The translations under genes and the position numbers were made by a program. The notes under the pieces are model-generated. The model had not been told where the DNA came from and searched no databases. It saw only the letters and a list, made by a program, of their open reading frames with translations. Shown piece by piece: positions 35,316 through 45,422 of a DNA stretch of 64,000 bases (positions are counted from its first letter, which is position 1; each line of letters begins with the position of its first letter). This DNA comes from Sphingobacteriales bacterium 44-61. GTDB lineage: Bacteria > Bacteroidota > Bacteroidia > Chitinophagales > Chitinophagaceae. The DNA lies in contig MKTW01000016.1 of the NCBI GenBank assembly GCA_001898405.1, forward strand, positions 124,001 to 188,000. The letters run 5' to 3'.

Positions 35316-36494
35316 TCAATGGTTAAACTGTAATTGTTCACTGTATTTCTTTTCCAGATGGGTCAGCTGAGCGGACAACCAGTTGTGTAAGCCCTTTACC
35401 GTTGTTGCGTCATACGCGTCCATTTTACGCCTGGCACTCTCATAGCTGATCGGTCCTGGCTTTAACGTGCGGACATAATTTGACATGACCTTAACCACAT
35501 GGGGGGTGGAGTGGTACGGTATGGTCCCCATTTCGACATTGATTTGTGCCCATAGGTTCAAGCGTCTTACGCTTAAGTCTATAATGATGTAATTATCGTC
35601 CGAATTGGCTATTTCTGCCAGCAGATTAGTACGGTGCTGTTGCAGCCAGTTCAGTTCCTGCTCTAACAGGTCAATGACGTATGCCTTTAATGAGATGCGC
35701 TCCTTCTGGTATTTGAATATTGGATTTTCCTCAACCTGCTTTACTTCTTTTAAGAAGGTCAGCAATTTTTCCTGCAACATGAGGTAAGGCTCGTTTGATA
35801 ATGCAATACCTCTCACCTTTGCTTCGCTATAAGCCATGATATCCCGCTGATTGAAATTAAAGTAGAGCATCAAATGCCAAAGTTGGATGTTCCAATTCGC
35901 ATCTGGTTCAGCGGCCATCATCTTCTGAAGCCCTCTTGTTAATTTTTCGGCATATCGGAAATCGCTTTCATAAAGTTCGTCGGAGGGATTGATTAATCTA
36001 TCATAATATCTGGTCAATGCCCTGGTCATCTCCTGGTCAACCACCGGTTCTAACGCTAATCTTAGCTGGATATATTCGGCATGCAGCTGATTCCCCTGTA
36101 GATGGACAAAATAATGACTCAAAGGGATGTCAACCGCAATATAATTGTAAGCAAGCGTATGGGCGGTGGTCATTAATTCGTTGATATTTTCCAATGCCAT
36201 TTGCGCCATTTCATTTGACGTTCCACTCCCGGCGTCTGCTTTTATAACCTGGTATATTTTGTTGGACAGTTGTACCAGTATTACATGGTTAACGCGTAAT
36301 TTTCGGATGATAACTGTATCATCTATGGCGCTACACAATAGGTCTGTCAACTGGCTTTCCAGCTTGATGCGCTCAGAAGTTATCCGGTCCCGGACCGTAT
36401 TGAAATCCGATGGGTTTAAGGGGGCAGCGGCCGTTGTCAGCACATGACGCAGGATCAACTGCTCTAAGTTTGAGGTTTCCGAATTTGACATCAT
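35316..36494 (-). CDS. Helical hypothetical protein, possibly RteC-like (copy 1)
   Basis: 392 residues, soluble and almost wholly helical. The C-terminal third (DLSVRRLNLWAQIN..., then PISYESARRKMDAYDATTVK) lines up with the C-terminus of the protein at 50243 (SLNAVF..., then DISWQSVRTKSYDTES), so the two are distant paralogues. The pattern loosely recalls the RteC family, which controls excision in CTnDOT-type elements, but I cannot confirm the family by eye. It lies between modules 1 and 2 with its own terminator. Confidence 0.6.
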   Translation of the reverse strand: MMSNSETSNLEQLILRHVLTTAAAPLNPSDFNTVRDRITSERIKLESQLTDLLCSAIDDTVIIRKLRVNHVILVQLSNKIYQVIKADAGSGTSNEMAQMALENINELMTTAHTLAYNYIAVDIPLSHYFVHLQGNQLHAEYIQLRLALEPVVDQEMTRALTRYYDRLINPSDELYESDFRYAEKLTRGLQKMMAAEPDANWNIQLWHLMLYFNFNQRDIMAYSEAKVRGIALSNEPYLMLQEKLLTFLKEVKQVEENPIFKYQKERISLKAYVIDLLEQELNWLQQHRTNLLAEIANSDDNYIIIDLSVRRLNLWAQINVEMGTIPYHSTPHVVKVMSNYVRTLKPGPISYESARRKMDAYDATTVKGLHNWLSAQLTHLEKKYSEQLQFNH

Positions 36495-36688
36495 CTACAA
36501 AAAAAAGTATCTGCAAATTGAAATTATTCTTTACGTGGTTGTCAATTTTATTATATGAAGTACCTGTTTTAATATATGAAACAGGCAATATTCGCTGATT
36601 ACCGTGACATCCTAATTTAGGATACGCTGAGCGTTAAGGACAATTGCTTAATTCAGGAACAAATGATTCATCTTGCGGTAACATCATC

Positions 36689-36719
36689 TTGACAATGCCT
36701 AAATTATTACTTAACTTAG
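36689..36719 (+). promoter_or_regulatory. Possible promoter of module 2 sigma factor
   Basis: TTG at 36689 and TAACTTAG at 36712 with a 20-base spacer resemble the Bacteroidota promoter consensus. The start codon is 34 bases downstream. Confidence 0.35.
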
Positions 36720-36753
36720 TAAGCCCCAATATGTAACATACAGGCTTGCGTGG

Positions 36754-37332
36754 ATGAAAACTTGTGAAACCCTTTCGGATAACGAACTCCTATTGCTATT
36801 GCAGAAGGACAACCATACTGCATTTACAGAAATATACAATCGTTTTAAGGGGCTGCTGATTGTGCATGCTTACAATAAACTGAACAATAGGGACGAAGCG
36901 AAAGATATTGTTCAGGAATTGTTTGCTACAGTCTGGGACAACCGTAGGGAATTGCAGATCAGGGAAACGCTTTCGGGCTATCTTTATACGGCTATCCGCA
37001 ATCGCGTCATCAAATACATCAGCAGGAAGAAGTCTGAACGTCATTACCTGGAAACGCTGAATAAAGTTGTTGAAGCCAACAATTCTCCAACAGACTATCT
37101 GGTAAGGGAGCATCAACTCAGTAAGCTCATTGAGGATGAGATTGACCAGCTACCCTCTAAAATGAAGGCTTGTTTCCTGCTGAGCCGTAAGCACAATCTC
37201 AGCCACAGGGAAATAGCTGAAGAGTTGGGCATTTCTGAACTTACGGTTAAAAAGCAAGTAGCGAACGCATTAAAAGTTCTGCGCACGAAGCTGGGACTGT
37301 TTGCTTATATCATCATGCTCATCAGGTACTGA
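36754..37332 (+). CDS. ECF-type RNA polymerase sigma factor (module 2)
   Basis: 192 residues. Region 2 (about 12-80, IVQELFATVWDNRRELQI) and region 4 (about 125-178, LSHREIAEELGISELTVKKQ) are clear. The hydrophobic C-terminal tail (FAYIIMLIRY) is common in Bacteroidota SusC-linked sigma factors. It heads module 2 and is paired with the FecR-like gene 123 bases downstream, the same spacing as in module 1 (120 bases). Confidence 0.93.
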   Translation: MKTCETLSDNELLLLLQKDNHTAFTEIYNRFKGLLIVHAYNKLNNRDEAKDIVQELFATVWDNRRELQIRETLSGYLYTAIRNRVIKYISRKKSERHYLETLNKVVEANNSPTDYLVREHQLSKLIEDEIDQLPSKMKACFLLSRKHNLSHREIAEELGISELTVKKQVANALKVLRTKLGLFAYIIMLIRY

Positions 37333-37455
37333 TGACATTCTTCCAATTTACCCGATATAGAATATTTTTTAAACTTTTTTCATTTTTATCTACTCCCTTG
37401 CGCTCATTGAGAGGTCTTGCACTCCATATAAGAATAATTACCCTTTTGGAGCGGT

Positions 37456-38601
37456 ATGGAAAGAGAAGAATTACACGAACTGCTGGAGCGTTATGCGAAC
37501 GATTCGGCCACGGAGCAGGAGCGGGCCTGGGTGGAAGATTGGTACAACACCCATCACTTAAAGGCTCATGAGCCGCTAACAGCCAAAGGTATTGTAGAAG
37601 ATGCTGATGAGGTGTACAGTAGACTAACAGGAACGATTCGTTCCAATTATTATAAGCTTCGTCTGAAGTATGCAGGCATTGCAGCCGTGTTGCTGGTCGC
37701 ATGTATTGGAGCCTTTTATTATTACCGGCAGGATAAAGCACAGACACTCACTAGCGCGAATGTATTGCCTGGTGGAAACAAGGCCATTCTCACACTTGCC
37801 AATGGCATCAGGATCAATCTGAGTGACGCTGCCAATGGACTGTTGGCGAAACAACAGGGGATTACTATTGCCAAAACCGCTGATGGGCAATTGGTTTATA
37901 CTGCAGTGGGAAATCCTGATGGAAAACCCAGCGATCAAATCAATGTGATTACTACACCCAAAGGTGGACAATATCAGGTATTGCTGCCGGATGGCACCAA
38001 AGTATGGCTTAACGCGGCCTCAACGCTCAGTTATACCCCAAACATAGGATTGCAGCATCGGCGCATAGTGAAACTCAGCGGTGAAGCCTATTTTGAAGTG
38101 GCTAAAGGAAGAAATAGGTATGTACCCTTTATCGTGGAGACTGCTATGCAGCAGGTAGAGGTCCTGGGTACGCACTTCAATGTCAACAGTTATGACGACA
38201 ATGGCAACACCCTTACCACCTTATTGGAAGGCAGGGTTAAAGTTAGTGCAGCCTCACAGCTTCAAAGTGCCATATTGTTGCCGGGCCAACAGTCCATGCT
38301 CAATATCCTGAAGCTTACGGTTAAAGAGGTAGACACCAGCGTCGTGACTGCCTGGAAAAACGGACTCATTAAATTCCGTGGTGCCGATTTGCAAAGTATT
38401 ATGCAACAGATCGGCCGCTGGTATGACCTGGATATTGCCTACCATGGAGATGTTACCGAACAAAGATTTACAGGAGGGATAAGCCGCAAGTCCAACCTGG
38501 ATGCCGTGCTTAAAATTCTTGAACAGGGTGGTGTAAACTTTGAACTGCAGCAAACAAAAAAGGGGAAAACCTTACTGGTGAAAGAAAAAAAGAGCAATTG
38601 A
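37456..38601 (+). CDS. FecR-family anti-sigma factor (module 2)
   Basis: 381 residues. Cytoplasmic sigma-binding region (about 1-70, ELHELLERYANDSATEQERA), one membrane helix (about 73-93), FecR domain (about 160-265, LLPDGTKVWLNAASTLSY) and the C-terminal DUF4974 (about 305-381, FRGADLQSIMQQIGRWYDL). Same architecture as the module 1 protein. It would relay the signal from the STN domain of the module 2 SusC to the sigma factor. Confidence 0.93.
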   Translation: MEREELHELLERYANDSATEQERAWVEDWYNTHHLKAHEPLTAKGIVEDADEVYSRLTGTIRSNYYKLRLKYAGIAAVLLVACIGAFYYYRQDKAQTLTSANVLPGGNKAILTLANGIRINLSDAANGLLAKQQGITIAKTADGQLVYTAVGNPDGKPSDQINVITTPKGGQYQVLLPDGTKVWLNAASTLSYTPNIGLQHRRIVKLSGEAYFEVAKGRNRYVPFIVETAMQQVEVLGTHFNVNSYDDNGNTLTTLLEGRVKVSAASQLQSAILLPGQQSMLNILKLTVKEVDTSVVTAWKNGLIKFRGADLQSIMQQIGRWYDLDIAYHGDVTEQRFTGGISRKSNLDAVLKILEQGGVNFELQQTKKGKTLLVKEKKSN

Positions 38602-38752
38602 TTTTTACCGGTTAAGCTTAAACCACTGATAAATGCAACTAATCAACCAATGATCAACAATATCAGCAACCCATAGCAGAAAGGAGGATATGATAGAACC
38701 GATGTAAAATCCAATTATTTCAACGGTGCGTTTAACAAATCCAACAAAAAAA

Positions 38753-38781
38753 GCCAGTAGGTTCTCGAACAACCTGCTGGC
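38753..38781 (+). promoter_or_regulatory. Leader hairpin upstream of module 2 susC
   Basis: Arms GCCAGTAGGTT (38753-38763) and AACCTGCTGGC (38771-38781) pair with one G-U. It lies in the 240-base fecR-susC gap, 61 bases before the susC start. No T-run follows on the plus strand, so it is more likely a leader structure than a terminator. Confidence 0.45.
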
Positions 38782-38841
38782 CAAAGTTGGGTTAACAAGC
38801 CTAGCTAACAACTAAACAACTAACCTAACACAAACAAAAGT

Positions 38842-41800
38842 ATGAAAATTAATTTATGCTTTGAGCGGGTACTATGTATCCGCGCCAAAGCGCTGTTCAA
38901 AACTTTTATTCTTATGAAGTTCATCGTACTCCTGCTCGCACTTACCTGCTTTAAGGTAAACGCACTTGTACATGCCCAGCAGATCACGCTGAACGTAAAG
39001 GATATGCCCTTGATCAAGGTACTCGATCAAATTGAAAAGCAGAGTGGCTTTCAGTTCTTCTACGACAACAAGATCTTTAGTAACCCTACCTCTACCATAA
39101 CGATAAAGGTTAAAAATGTTGATATAAACACAGCACTAAAAAAATGCTTCACCGGACAACCTTTTAGTTATCAGATTATAGATAAAACCATTGTAGTAAA
39201 GCCCAAGCCTGGCTTATTAGAACGCATTGGCAATTATTTAAAAGATATTATGGTTAGTGGGCAAGTTACAGATGCCAACGGCCAGCCCATTGCGGGTGTT
39301 ACCGTTGGGCTAAAAAACGGCAAAACCTTTGCCATTACTAGTACTGAGGGCAAATACAATATAAATGTGCCTGAAAACGCCATACTGGTGTTTTCTTACA
39401 TTGGCTATGTCACACAAGAAATACCCGTTAATAACATAACCACCCACAATGTAAGCCTTAAAGAAGCCGTTGGCTTATTGGACGAACAGGTAATACGTGG
39501 CTACGGTACTACAACCCAAAGGTTGAGGACCGGGAATATCTCTGTAGTGAAAGGTGAAACAATAGCTAACCAACCTGTAACTAATCCCCTTCAAGCACTA
39601 ATAGGCCGTGTTTCTGGCTTGATGATTACCCAAGGGAACGGTTTGCCAGGATCGAGCGTAGATGTTCAAATCAGAGGGAGAAATTCAATTACGCAATCAA
39701 GCACTTCTAATATTCCACTTTATATTGTAGATGGAGTACCATTCCCATCAGAAACAGGTTTAATAAGGCCAAGCACATTCTCTAGTGCTATGCCAATAAA
39801 TAGCATTAGCCCCAATGATATTGAAAGCATAAGCATATTGAAAGATGCAGATGCAACGGCTATTTATGGCAGCCGAGGGGCCAATGGAGTAATCTTGATT
39901 ACTACAAAAAAAGCGCAGGCTGGTAAAAGTAAGTTTGATTTTAATATGAGTAATGGATATGGCTCACTCACTAGAACCGCAAAACCTTTAACTACTACTC
40001 AATATCTTCAAATGCGTCGTGATGCTTTTGCAAATAGCGGAACGACGCCGACAGTTAGCACTGCCCCTGATCTTTTATCTTGGGATACAAATACAGATAA
40101 TAATTTACAAGAATGGTATATTGGAAATACCTCTGAACACTGGGATAGTTCTGCTTCTTTAAGTGGAGGGAATAGTCAGACAAATTTTCTTATTAGCGGT
40201 AATTATCACCATGAGAATACTATATTTTCGGAGAATGATCAATATAGAAGAGGGAACCTGAGATTTAATCTCGGTCATACATCTTCTAATCGAAAACTGA
40301 AAGTAAATCTGACTAGTTTTTATTCAAATGATTTCACAAAAATTCAGAACAGTACATTAAATAGTCTTATTAATATAGCTGCTTTTATTCCAAATTATCC
40401 CTTATTTGATGCAAACGGTAATTATAACTGGTTAGCAAATCTGAACAATCCCTTAGCTTTAGCAACAAGCTATTGGAAAAACAATACTGGCAATCTGAAT
40501 ACAAACTTGCTTATAGATTATGATATAATTCCTGGATGGCAAATCAAAAGTAGCTTTGGCTATAATAATATGACTTACAAAGCCGCTCTACCAAACCCTT
40601 CAAAATCGTATAATCCATCAAACGGTACTCTTGGTAATACCAATTTTGCGTCGGCAAATAGAGAAGCCTGGATAATAGAGCCACAAACAACATTCTCAAA
40701 AAGAATATCCAAAGGTATTTTTGACTTTTTATTGGGAGCCACTATACAGCAGATAAATTCTTCTGCAAGTCAGGTAAATGTAATCAACTATATTGATGAG
40801 CAGTTGTTGGAAAGTCAAGCAGGCGGATCAGTAAGCACTGCTACCTCGAGCAAGAGTGAGTATAATTTTCTTTCATTTTTTGCTAGGTCAAGCTATAATT
40901 GGGAAAATAAATACATTCTCAATGGAACATTCAGACGTGATGGTAGTAGCCGCTTTGGGCCAGGTAGACAGTTTGGAAATTTTGCAAGTATTGGAGGGGC
41001 TTGGTTGTTCGCAAATGAAAATATAATCAAAGATAATGTCAAATGGTTAACTTATGGAAAGCTAAGGGCTAGTTACGGTTCTACGGGTAGTGATGGTATT
41101 GGTGATTATGGTTACTTAAGTCTATACGGAAATCCATTAGATTATGGAAGTTCCAGATCAATTCGGCCGTCACAAATTGCTAACTCGGAATATCAATGGG
41201 AAATAAATAATAAATTAGAATTAGCTTTAGAGGCTGGTTTCTTTAAAGACAATATTTTACTGAGTGCTGTTTATTATCTTAACAGATCAAACAATCAACT
41301 GGTTACTTATCCACTTCCCTCAACTACTGGATTTAGCGGATATACTGCAAACTTACCGGCCTTAGTTGAAAACAGTGGGTGGGAGTTTGAATTAAATACT
41401 ACAAATCTCGCTAAGAAAAATATAACATGGTCAACTTCGTTTAATTTAACTATCCCCAAAAACAGGTTAGTAGATTTTCCAAATATCGAACTAACAAGCT
41501 ATGCAAATACATTAATAATTGGACAATCATTAAATACTGTACTTCGGTTTAATTTTTTAGGAATTGATCCGGCTACCGGACTCACATTGGTAGAAGATGT
41601 AAATAAGAATGGAATATTTACAAATAGGTCTAGCTACAACAATCAAGGGGGCGATTATGTAAATGTTGGGAATACTGATCCAAAATGGTATGCAGGATTA
41701 AATAACAGCATTAGGTTTAAAGGTTTTCAACTTGATATATTCTTTCAATACACCAAACGGAAAAACTTCAATTTATTTACTGATGCAAATGGTGCGGCCA

Positions 41801-42159
41801 GTTTTGGAAGATTAAGAAATACATGGACGGATTATTTAGATTATTGGAAGCAGCCAGGGGATCAAACTACTATTCCTAAACCTTCGGCTGTTGCTAACGC
41901 GTCAGTCAGTTTGTTCTCTATTTCCAGTGCTGCGTTTTCAGATGCTTCTTATTTAAGACTAAGGAATGTTGCTTTCAGCTATAAGTTCTCTCCTTCTTTT
42001 TCCAATAAACTTGGGTTAAATGCACTAAGGTTGTTTGCTCAGGGGCAAAACCTTTTGACGATAACCGATTATATTGGCTATGATCCCGAAAATGCTAGTT
42101 CAAATGCTTCAATTCCGCCTTTAAAAATGTTTACGTTCGGCCTACAGGTTACTCTTTAA
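38842..42159 (+). CDS. SusC/RagA-type TonB-dependent outer-membrane transporter (module 2)
   Basis: 1105 residues. A long N-terminal signal region (hydrophobic core at MKFIVLLLALTCF, residues 25-37, a possible alternative start) is followed by an STN domain (about 50-118), a carboxypeptidase-regulatory-like domain (about 138-215), the plug (about 225-365, with YGSRGANGVILITTKKAQ) and a barrel ending FGLQVTL. Closely parallels the module 1 protein, for example in the stretch GYGTTTQRLRTGNIS after the linker. The barrel region is more AT-rich than the N-terminal part and than module 1, which hints at a different origin. Pairs with the SusD at 42170. Confidence 0.95.
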   Translation: MKINLCFERVLCIRAKALFKTFILMKFIVLLLALTCFKVNALVHAQQITLNVKDMPLIKVLDQIEKQSGFQFFYDNKIFSNPTSTITIKVKNVDINTALKKCFTGQPFSYQIIDKTIVVKPKPGLLERIGNYLKDIMVSGQVTDANGQPIAGVTVGLKNGKTFAITSTEGKYNINVPENAILVFSYIGYVTQEIPVNNITTHNVSLKEAVGLLDEQVIRGYGTTTQRLRTGNISVVKGETIANQPVTNPLQALIGRVSGLMITQGNGLPGSSVDVQIRGRNSITQSSTSNIPLYIVDGVPFPSETGLIRPSTFSSAMPINSISPNDIESISILKDADATAIYGSRGANGVILITTKKAQAGKSKFDFNMSNGYGSLTRTAKPLTTTQYLQMRRDAFANSGTTPTVSTAPDLLSWDTNTDNNLQEWYIGNTSEHWDSSASLSGGNSQTNFLISGNYHHENTIFSENDQYRRGNLRFNLGHTSSNRKLKVNLTSFYSNDFTKIQNSTLNSLINIAAFIPNYPLFDANGNYNWLANLNNPLALATSYWKNNTGNLNTNLLIDYDIIPGWQIKSSFGYNNMTYKAALPNPSKSYNPSNGTLGNTNFASANREAWIIEPQTTFSKRISKGIFDFLLGATIQQINSSASQVNVINYIDEQLLESQAGGSVSTATSSKSEYNFLSFFARSSYNWENKYILNGTFRRDGSSRFGPGRQFGNFASIGGAWLFANENIIKDNVKWLTYGKLRASYGSTGSDGIGDYGYLSLYGNPLDYGSSRSIRPSQIANSEYQWEINNKLELALEAGFFKDNILLSAVYYLNRSNNQLVTYPLPSTTGFSGYTANLPALVENSGWEFELNTTNLAKKNITWSTSFNLTIPKNRLVDFPNIELTSYANTLIIGQSLNTVLRFNFLGIDPATGLTLVEDVNKNGIFTNRSSYNNQGGDYVNVGNTDPKWYAGLNNSIRFKGFQLDIFFQYTKRKNFNLFTDANGAASFGRLRNTWTDYLDYWKQPGDQTTIPKPSAVANASVSLFSISSAAFSDASYLRLRNVAFSYKFSPSFSNKLGLNALRLFAQGQNLLTITDYIGYDPENASSNASIPPLKMFTFGLQVTL

Positions 42160-42169
42160 TTTTAAAATC

Positions 42170-43558
42170 ATGAAAACAGTAATTAAATATAATATCCAAA
42201 GGATTATAAAACCTCTGTGGTCATTACAAAACATAACAATAATAATTGTCCTTTTATGCGGGTGTAAAAAGTTTATTGAAGTCGATGAACTTACCGACAA
42301 GCTCTTAGTTACACAAGTATTTGAAAATAACATTTCAGCCAATGCCGCCACTTTGGGTATGTATACCTCTTTGCGGTCTAGTAATTTCATTAATTCAGCC
42401 ACACTATACAATAGCATGATTAGTGATGATATAAGACCATACGTGGGTACTGGTAATAATTACACCAATAATACATTACAAATTACTGACACCTCTTTGC
42501 CTTGGAGTGGCTTTTATACGTGCATTTACAGCGCTAATAGTGTTATTGAAGGCTTAACTTCAAACAATAGTATTTCAGAGCCTGCAAAAGGTTATTATAT
42601 GAGTGAAGCAAAATTTATTCGGGCTTTTTCTCATTTCTATCTGGTTAATTTGTATGGAGATGTACCATTGGTAACTAGTACAAATGTGCAGGTAAATAGT
42701 ACCATTCCCAGAACACCATCAGCTCAAGTATATGCACAGATTATTAAAGATTTAAAGGATGCACAGGTTGTATTGGGTAATGATTATACCTTTACAGGAG
42801 GTGAACGAAGTCGTGCTAATAAATGGGTGGCTACTGCGTTATTAGCAAGAGCATATCTTTACTTAAAGGATTATACTAATGCTGAAATACAAGCAAATTT
42901 AGTAATTACAAATGGGCAATATAGCTTACTAAACGGCCCTGCAGGAATTTTTGTTAAAAACAACACTGAAGCTATCTGGCAGTTGGCGAATAATGCTACC
43001 CAGGCAAATACTATTGCCAGTAGTTTTATTTATACGACAACTCCATCCTACATTGCTACGACCTTTTTAACCAATGCTTTTGAGACTGGTGATGCCAGAA
43101 AAACGACTTGGCTGCGAACACAAACAATTAGTGGAGTACCTGTGTCCTCCCCTTTAAAATTTACAAGTACGGCCACTACCAGTACAGAATGGTACACGGT
43201 AATCCGTTTGGCCGAAATGTATTTAATACGTGCAGAAGCTAAAGCTATGCGCAACGATTTTCAGGGTTGTATTGATGATATCAATCTCGTCAGGCAAAAG
43301 CATGGGGGGTTAAGCATTCCGTTACCCGTCCCGGGCAATCAAAGCGCAGCTTTAGATGTGATCCTGCATGAAAGACAGGTCGACCTCTTTACTGAAGGTT
43401 GCCACCGTTGGTTTGACTTAAAGCGCACCGGGCGTTTGGATGCTGTAATGCAAGCGGAAAAGCCCGCCACATGGCAAAGCTATGCAGCATTATATCCAAT
43501 TCTGTTCACAGATATACAGCGTAATCCCAATTTAACACAAAACCTAGGATACGAATAG
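42170..43558 (+). CDS. SusD/RagB-type outer-membrane lipoprotein (module 2)
   Basis: 462 residues, the same length as the module 1 SusD. Lipobox cysteine in LLCGCKKF (about residue 29). SusD features include EAKFIRAFSHFYLVNLYGDV and, near the end, ERQVDLFTEGCHRWFDLKRT and LTQNLGYE. It starts 10 bases after susC. It should cap the module 2 SusC barrel and bind the same ligand. Confidence 0.94.
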   Translation: MKTVIKYNIQRIIKPLWSLQNITIIIVLLCGCKKFIEVDELTDKLLVTQVFENNISANAATLGMYTSLRSSNFINSATLYNSMISDDIRPYVGTGNNYTNNTLQITDTSLPWSGFYTCIYSANSVIEGLTSNNSISEPAKGYYMSEAKFIRAFSHFYLVNLYGDVPLVTSTNVQVNSTIPRTPSAQVYAQIIKDLKDAQVVLGNDYTFTGGERSRANKWVATALLARAYLYLKDYTNAEIQANLVITNGQYSLLNGPAGIFVKNNTEAIWQLANNATQANTIASSFIYTTTPSYIATTFLTNAFETGDARKTTWLRTQTISGVPVSSPLKFTSTATTSTEWYTVIRLAEMYLIRAEAKAMRNDFQGCIDDINLVRQKHGGLSIPLPVPGNQSAALDVILHERQVDLFTEGCHRWFDLKRTGRLDAVMQAEKPATWQSYAALYPILFTDIQRNPNLTQNLGYE

Positions 43559-43586
43559 CCTACATTTCTAAAAGGAATATTTGCTA

Positions 43587-43617
43587 AGTGTTACGAGGTT
43601 TTTTACTTCGTAACGCT
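43587..43617 (+). terminator. Hairpin between susD and tlpA of module 2
   Basis: A 10- to 12-base-pair stem (43587-43598 with 43606-43617) with a T-rich loop lies in the 114-base gap. It may attenuate readthrough into tlpA. It lacks a clear downstream T-run, so it could also be a processing site. Confidence 0.45.
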
Positions 43618-43672
43618 ATTCATCTATTTGATATAAAATGTAAACACACAGTATAGAAAGGAAACATAAGGT

Positions 43673-45019
43673 TTGAACTCAAAATTTAAAGTTTTGCTAT
43701 TTATCCTAGGGATTTATAGCATGTTATTATTTGCCCAAACTCCAACTACCCAAACAGAACAGCCCCTTAAAATTGGCGATACAGTACCCGACATTACATT
43801 TAATAATATCGTAAACTGGCATAAAACCACCGCAAAACTCGGTGATTTTAAAGGTAAATTGGTCATTCTGGATTTTTGGGCCACATGGTGCGTACCATGC
43901 GTTAAAACGCTGCCCAAATTGGATAGTTTGCAAGCAAAGTTTAAAGATGAAATTGTAATTCTCCCTATAACTTACGAAAGTGCAGAGAAAATTTTAAGTG
44001 TATTTAAAACTAATCCGACTTTAAACAAATTAAAACTACCATCTGTAACGAGTACAAATCTGAAGCAATATTTTAATTATCGTGTAATCCCACACGAGGT
44101 ATGGATTGACGGTAATGGAAAATATATTGCCACAACAGCATCTGAAGAAGTAAATGAAAACAAGATAAGGGAGTATTTACAGGGCTATGCTCCAAAATTA
44201 ACCCCTAAAAAAGATATTATGGTGAGAGACAGAACTAAGCCTTTATTGATTGGGGCTTTAGGGGACTACAAATTTGATCCTGGGGTTCTTACTTATAGTT
44301 CTACTTTGATTAAGGGGCAAATAAAAGGGCTTGCAAGTACTGGTGCTAGAGCGTATGTAGCTAATGATAAAGCTATGATAAAGGCGTATAATGTAAATAT
44401 TCAGTTATTATATCAAATAGCATTAGTGCCTAGCTTTTCCCCAGAAAACAAGGATTTTTATTTAACCGCTCTTTCCCGAACTATTTGGGAAGGAAATCAT
44501 AAGAACTATTTTTATAGCGAAGACACAAAGAACGAATATAAGTTAACCCCCGATAGTTTAAAGATTTTCACTTACGAAATGGTATTGCCAAAAGATGAAA
44601 TAAAGAATATGCCAGGCTATATGTTGCAAGATTTAAACCGTTATTTTGGATCTCAATTTGGCTTGGAAGGGGTTAAGGAGAAAAGGCTAGTTAAGTGTTG
44701 GGCTCTTACATTTGTTGGAGACGATGAAGAAATACGGTCAAAGGGAGGAAAATCCTATGTAGATGTTGATAGAAATAAAAAGGGCATTAGGATAAATAAT
44801 AGCACCATTGATCAGTTTATGTTTTGGTGGATGGGGTTTTCTGTATTTAACTTTTCTATTCCCATAATAAATGAGACTAATTACAATCTACCCATAGATT
44901 TGTCCTTAGATGTTGATCAAAAGAATTTTGATGAAGTGAGAAAGGAACTGGCTAAAGTTGGTTTGGTTTTTAAATTGGTCGAAAGGGAAATAGATATGAT
45001 AGTTATTAAGAACAAATAG
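43673..45019 (+). CDS. TlpA-like thioredoxin-fold protein (module 2)
   Basis: 448 residues reading from a TTG at 43673; the following residues form a good signal peptide (VLLFILGIYSMLLFAQ), which favours this start. Thioredoxin domain about 32-170 with WATWCVPCVKTLPKL (CVPC) and a VIPHEVWID cis-proline region. The C-terminal half (about 175-448) matches the size and position of the extension in the module 1 protein, including a late NFDEVRKELAKVGLVFKLVERE-like repeat of DTFEIGEIRKVLRSYNLDLV. Likely exported thiol-disulfide protein of module 2. Confidence 0.85.
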   Translation: MNSKFKVLLFILGIYSMLLFAQTPTTQTEQPLKIGDTVPDITFNNIVNWHKTTAKLGDFKGKLVILDFWATWCVPCVKTLPKLDSLQAKFKDEIVILPITYESAEKILSVFKTNPTLNKLKLPSVTSTNLKQYFNYRVIPHEVWIDGNGKYIATTASEEVNENKIREYLQGYAPKLTPKKDIMVRDRTKPLLIGALGDYKFDPGVLTYSSTLIKGQIKGLASTGARAYVANDKAMIKAYNVNIQLLYQIALVPSFSPENKDFYLTALSRTIWEGNHKNYFYSEDTKNEYKLTPDSLKIFTYEMVLPKDEIKNMPGYMLQDLNRYFGSQFGLEGVKEKRLVKCWALTFVGDDEEIRSKGGKSYVDVDRNKKGIRINNSTIDQFMFWWMGFSVFNFSIPIINETNYNLPIDLSLDVDQKNFDEVRKELAKVGLVFKLVEREIDMIVIKNK

Positions 45020-45031
45020 ACGATTTAAAAC

Positions 45032-45070
45032 AGTTGATTGCTTAAAAGTGCTGCTTTCAAGCAATCAACT
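45032..45070. terminator. Bidirectional terminator between module 2 half-operons
   Basis: Perfect 12-base arms AGTTGATTGCTT (45032-45043) and AAGCAATCAACT (45059-45070) between the convergent tlpA and cysteine-peptide genes, in the same place as the 17-base hairpin of module 1. Confidence 0.8.
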
Positions 45071-45079
45071 TTAAATGTA

Positions 45080-45331
45080 TCATCTTGGGGTCAGAGGCAA
45101 GTAGAATGTCTCATAATTCCCTTGTGATATTTTCTGATAACAGCAAGGTTCTGGAGGCAGTCCAGGGCAATCATCCTCAGTCGAACGATTGGGATCAACA
45201 CCTGTATCAGCTCCAGCTTTCGTGTCCCAACAATCATTAATTGTTTTAGAATGGTTTTGCTGAGCAACTGTGATACCTGCTGTAAACACAAAGGCTGCTA
45301 AAGCCAAAATGCTCAATTTCATTTTTTTCAT
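45080..45331 (-). CDS. Small secreted cysteine-containing peptide (module 2)
   Basis: 83 residues. A clear signal peptide (MKKMKLSILALAAFVFTAG, cleavage likely after ITVA) leaves about 60 residues with four cysteines: one in NDCWD, one in DDCPG and an adjacent pair in EPCCY. It occupies the same position as the DUF6520-like protein of module 1 but has little sequence in common beyond size, export signal and cysteines. It may be the substrate of the module's redox proteins. Function unknown. Confidence 0.7.
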   Translation of the reverse strand: MKKMKLSILALAAFVFTAGITVAQQNHSKTINDCWDTKAGADTGVDPNRSTEDDCPGLPPEPCCYQKISQGNYETFYLPLTPR

Positions 45332-45422
45332 ACGTTTAAGTTTTGTTATTAGAGCAAAACCGCTAAAAACATACTATGAACAGGCGGCGGCGTTTCACCT
45401 GCTCATAGCTTTGCAAAGGAAA

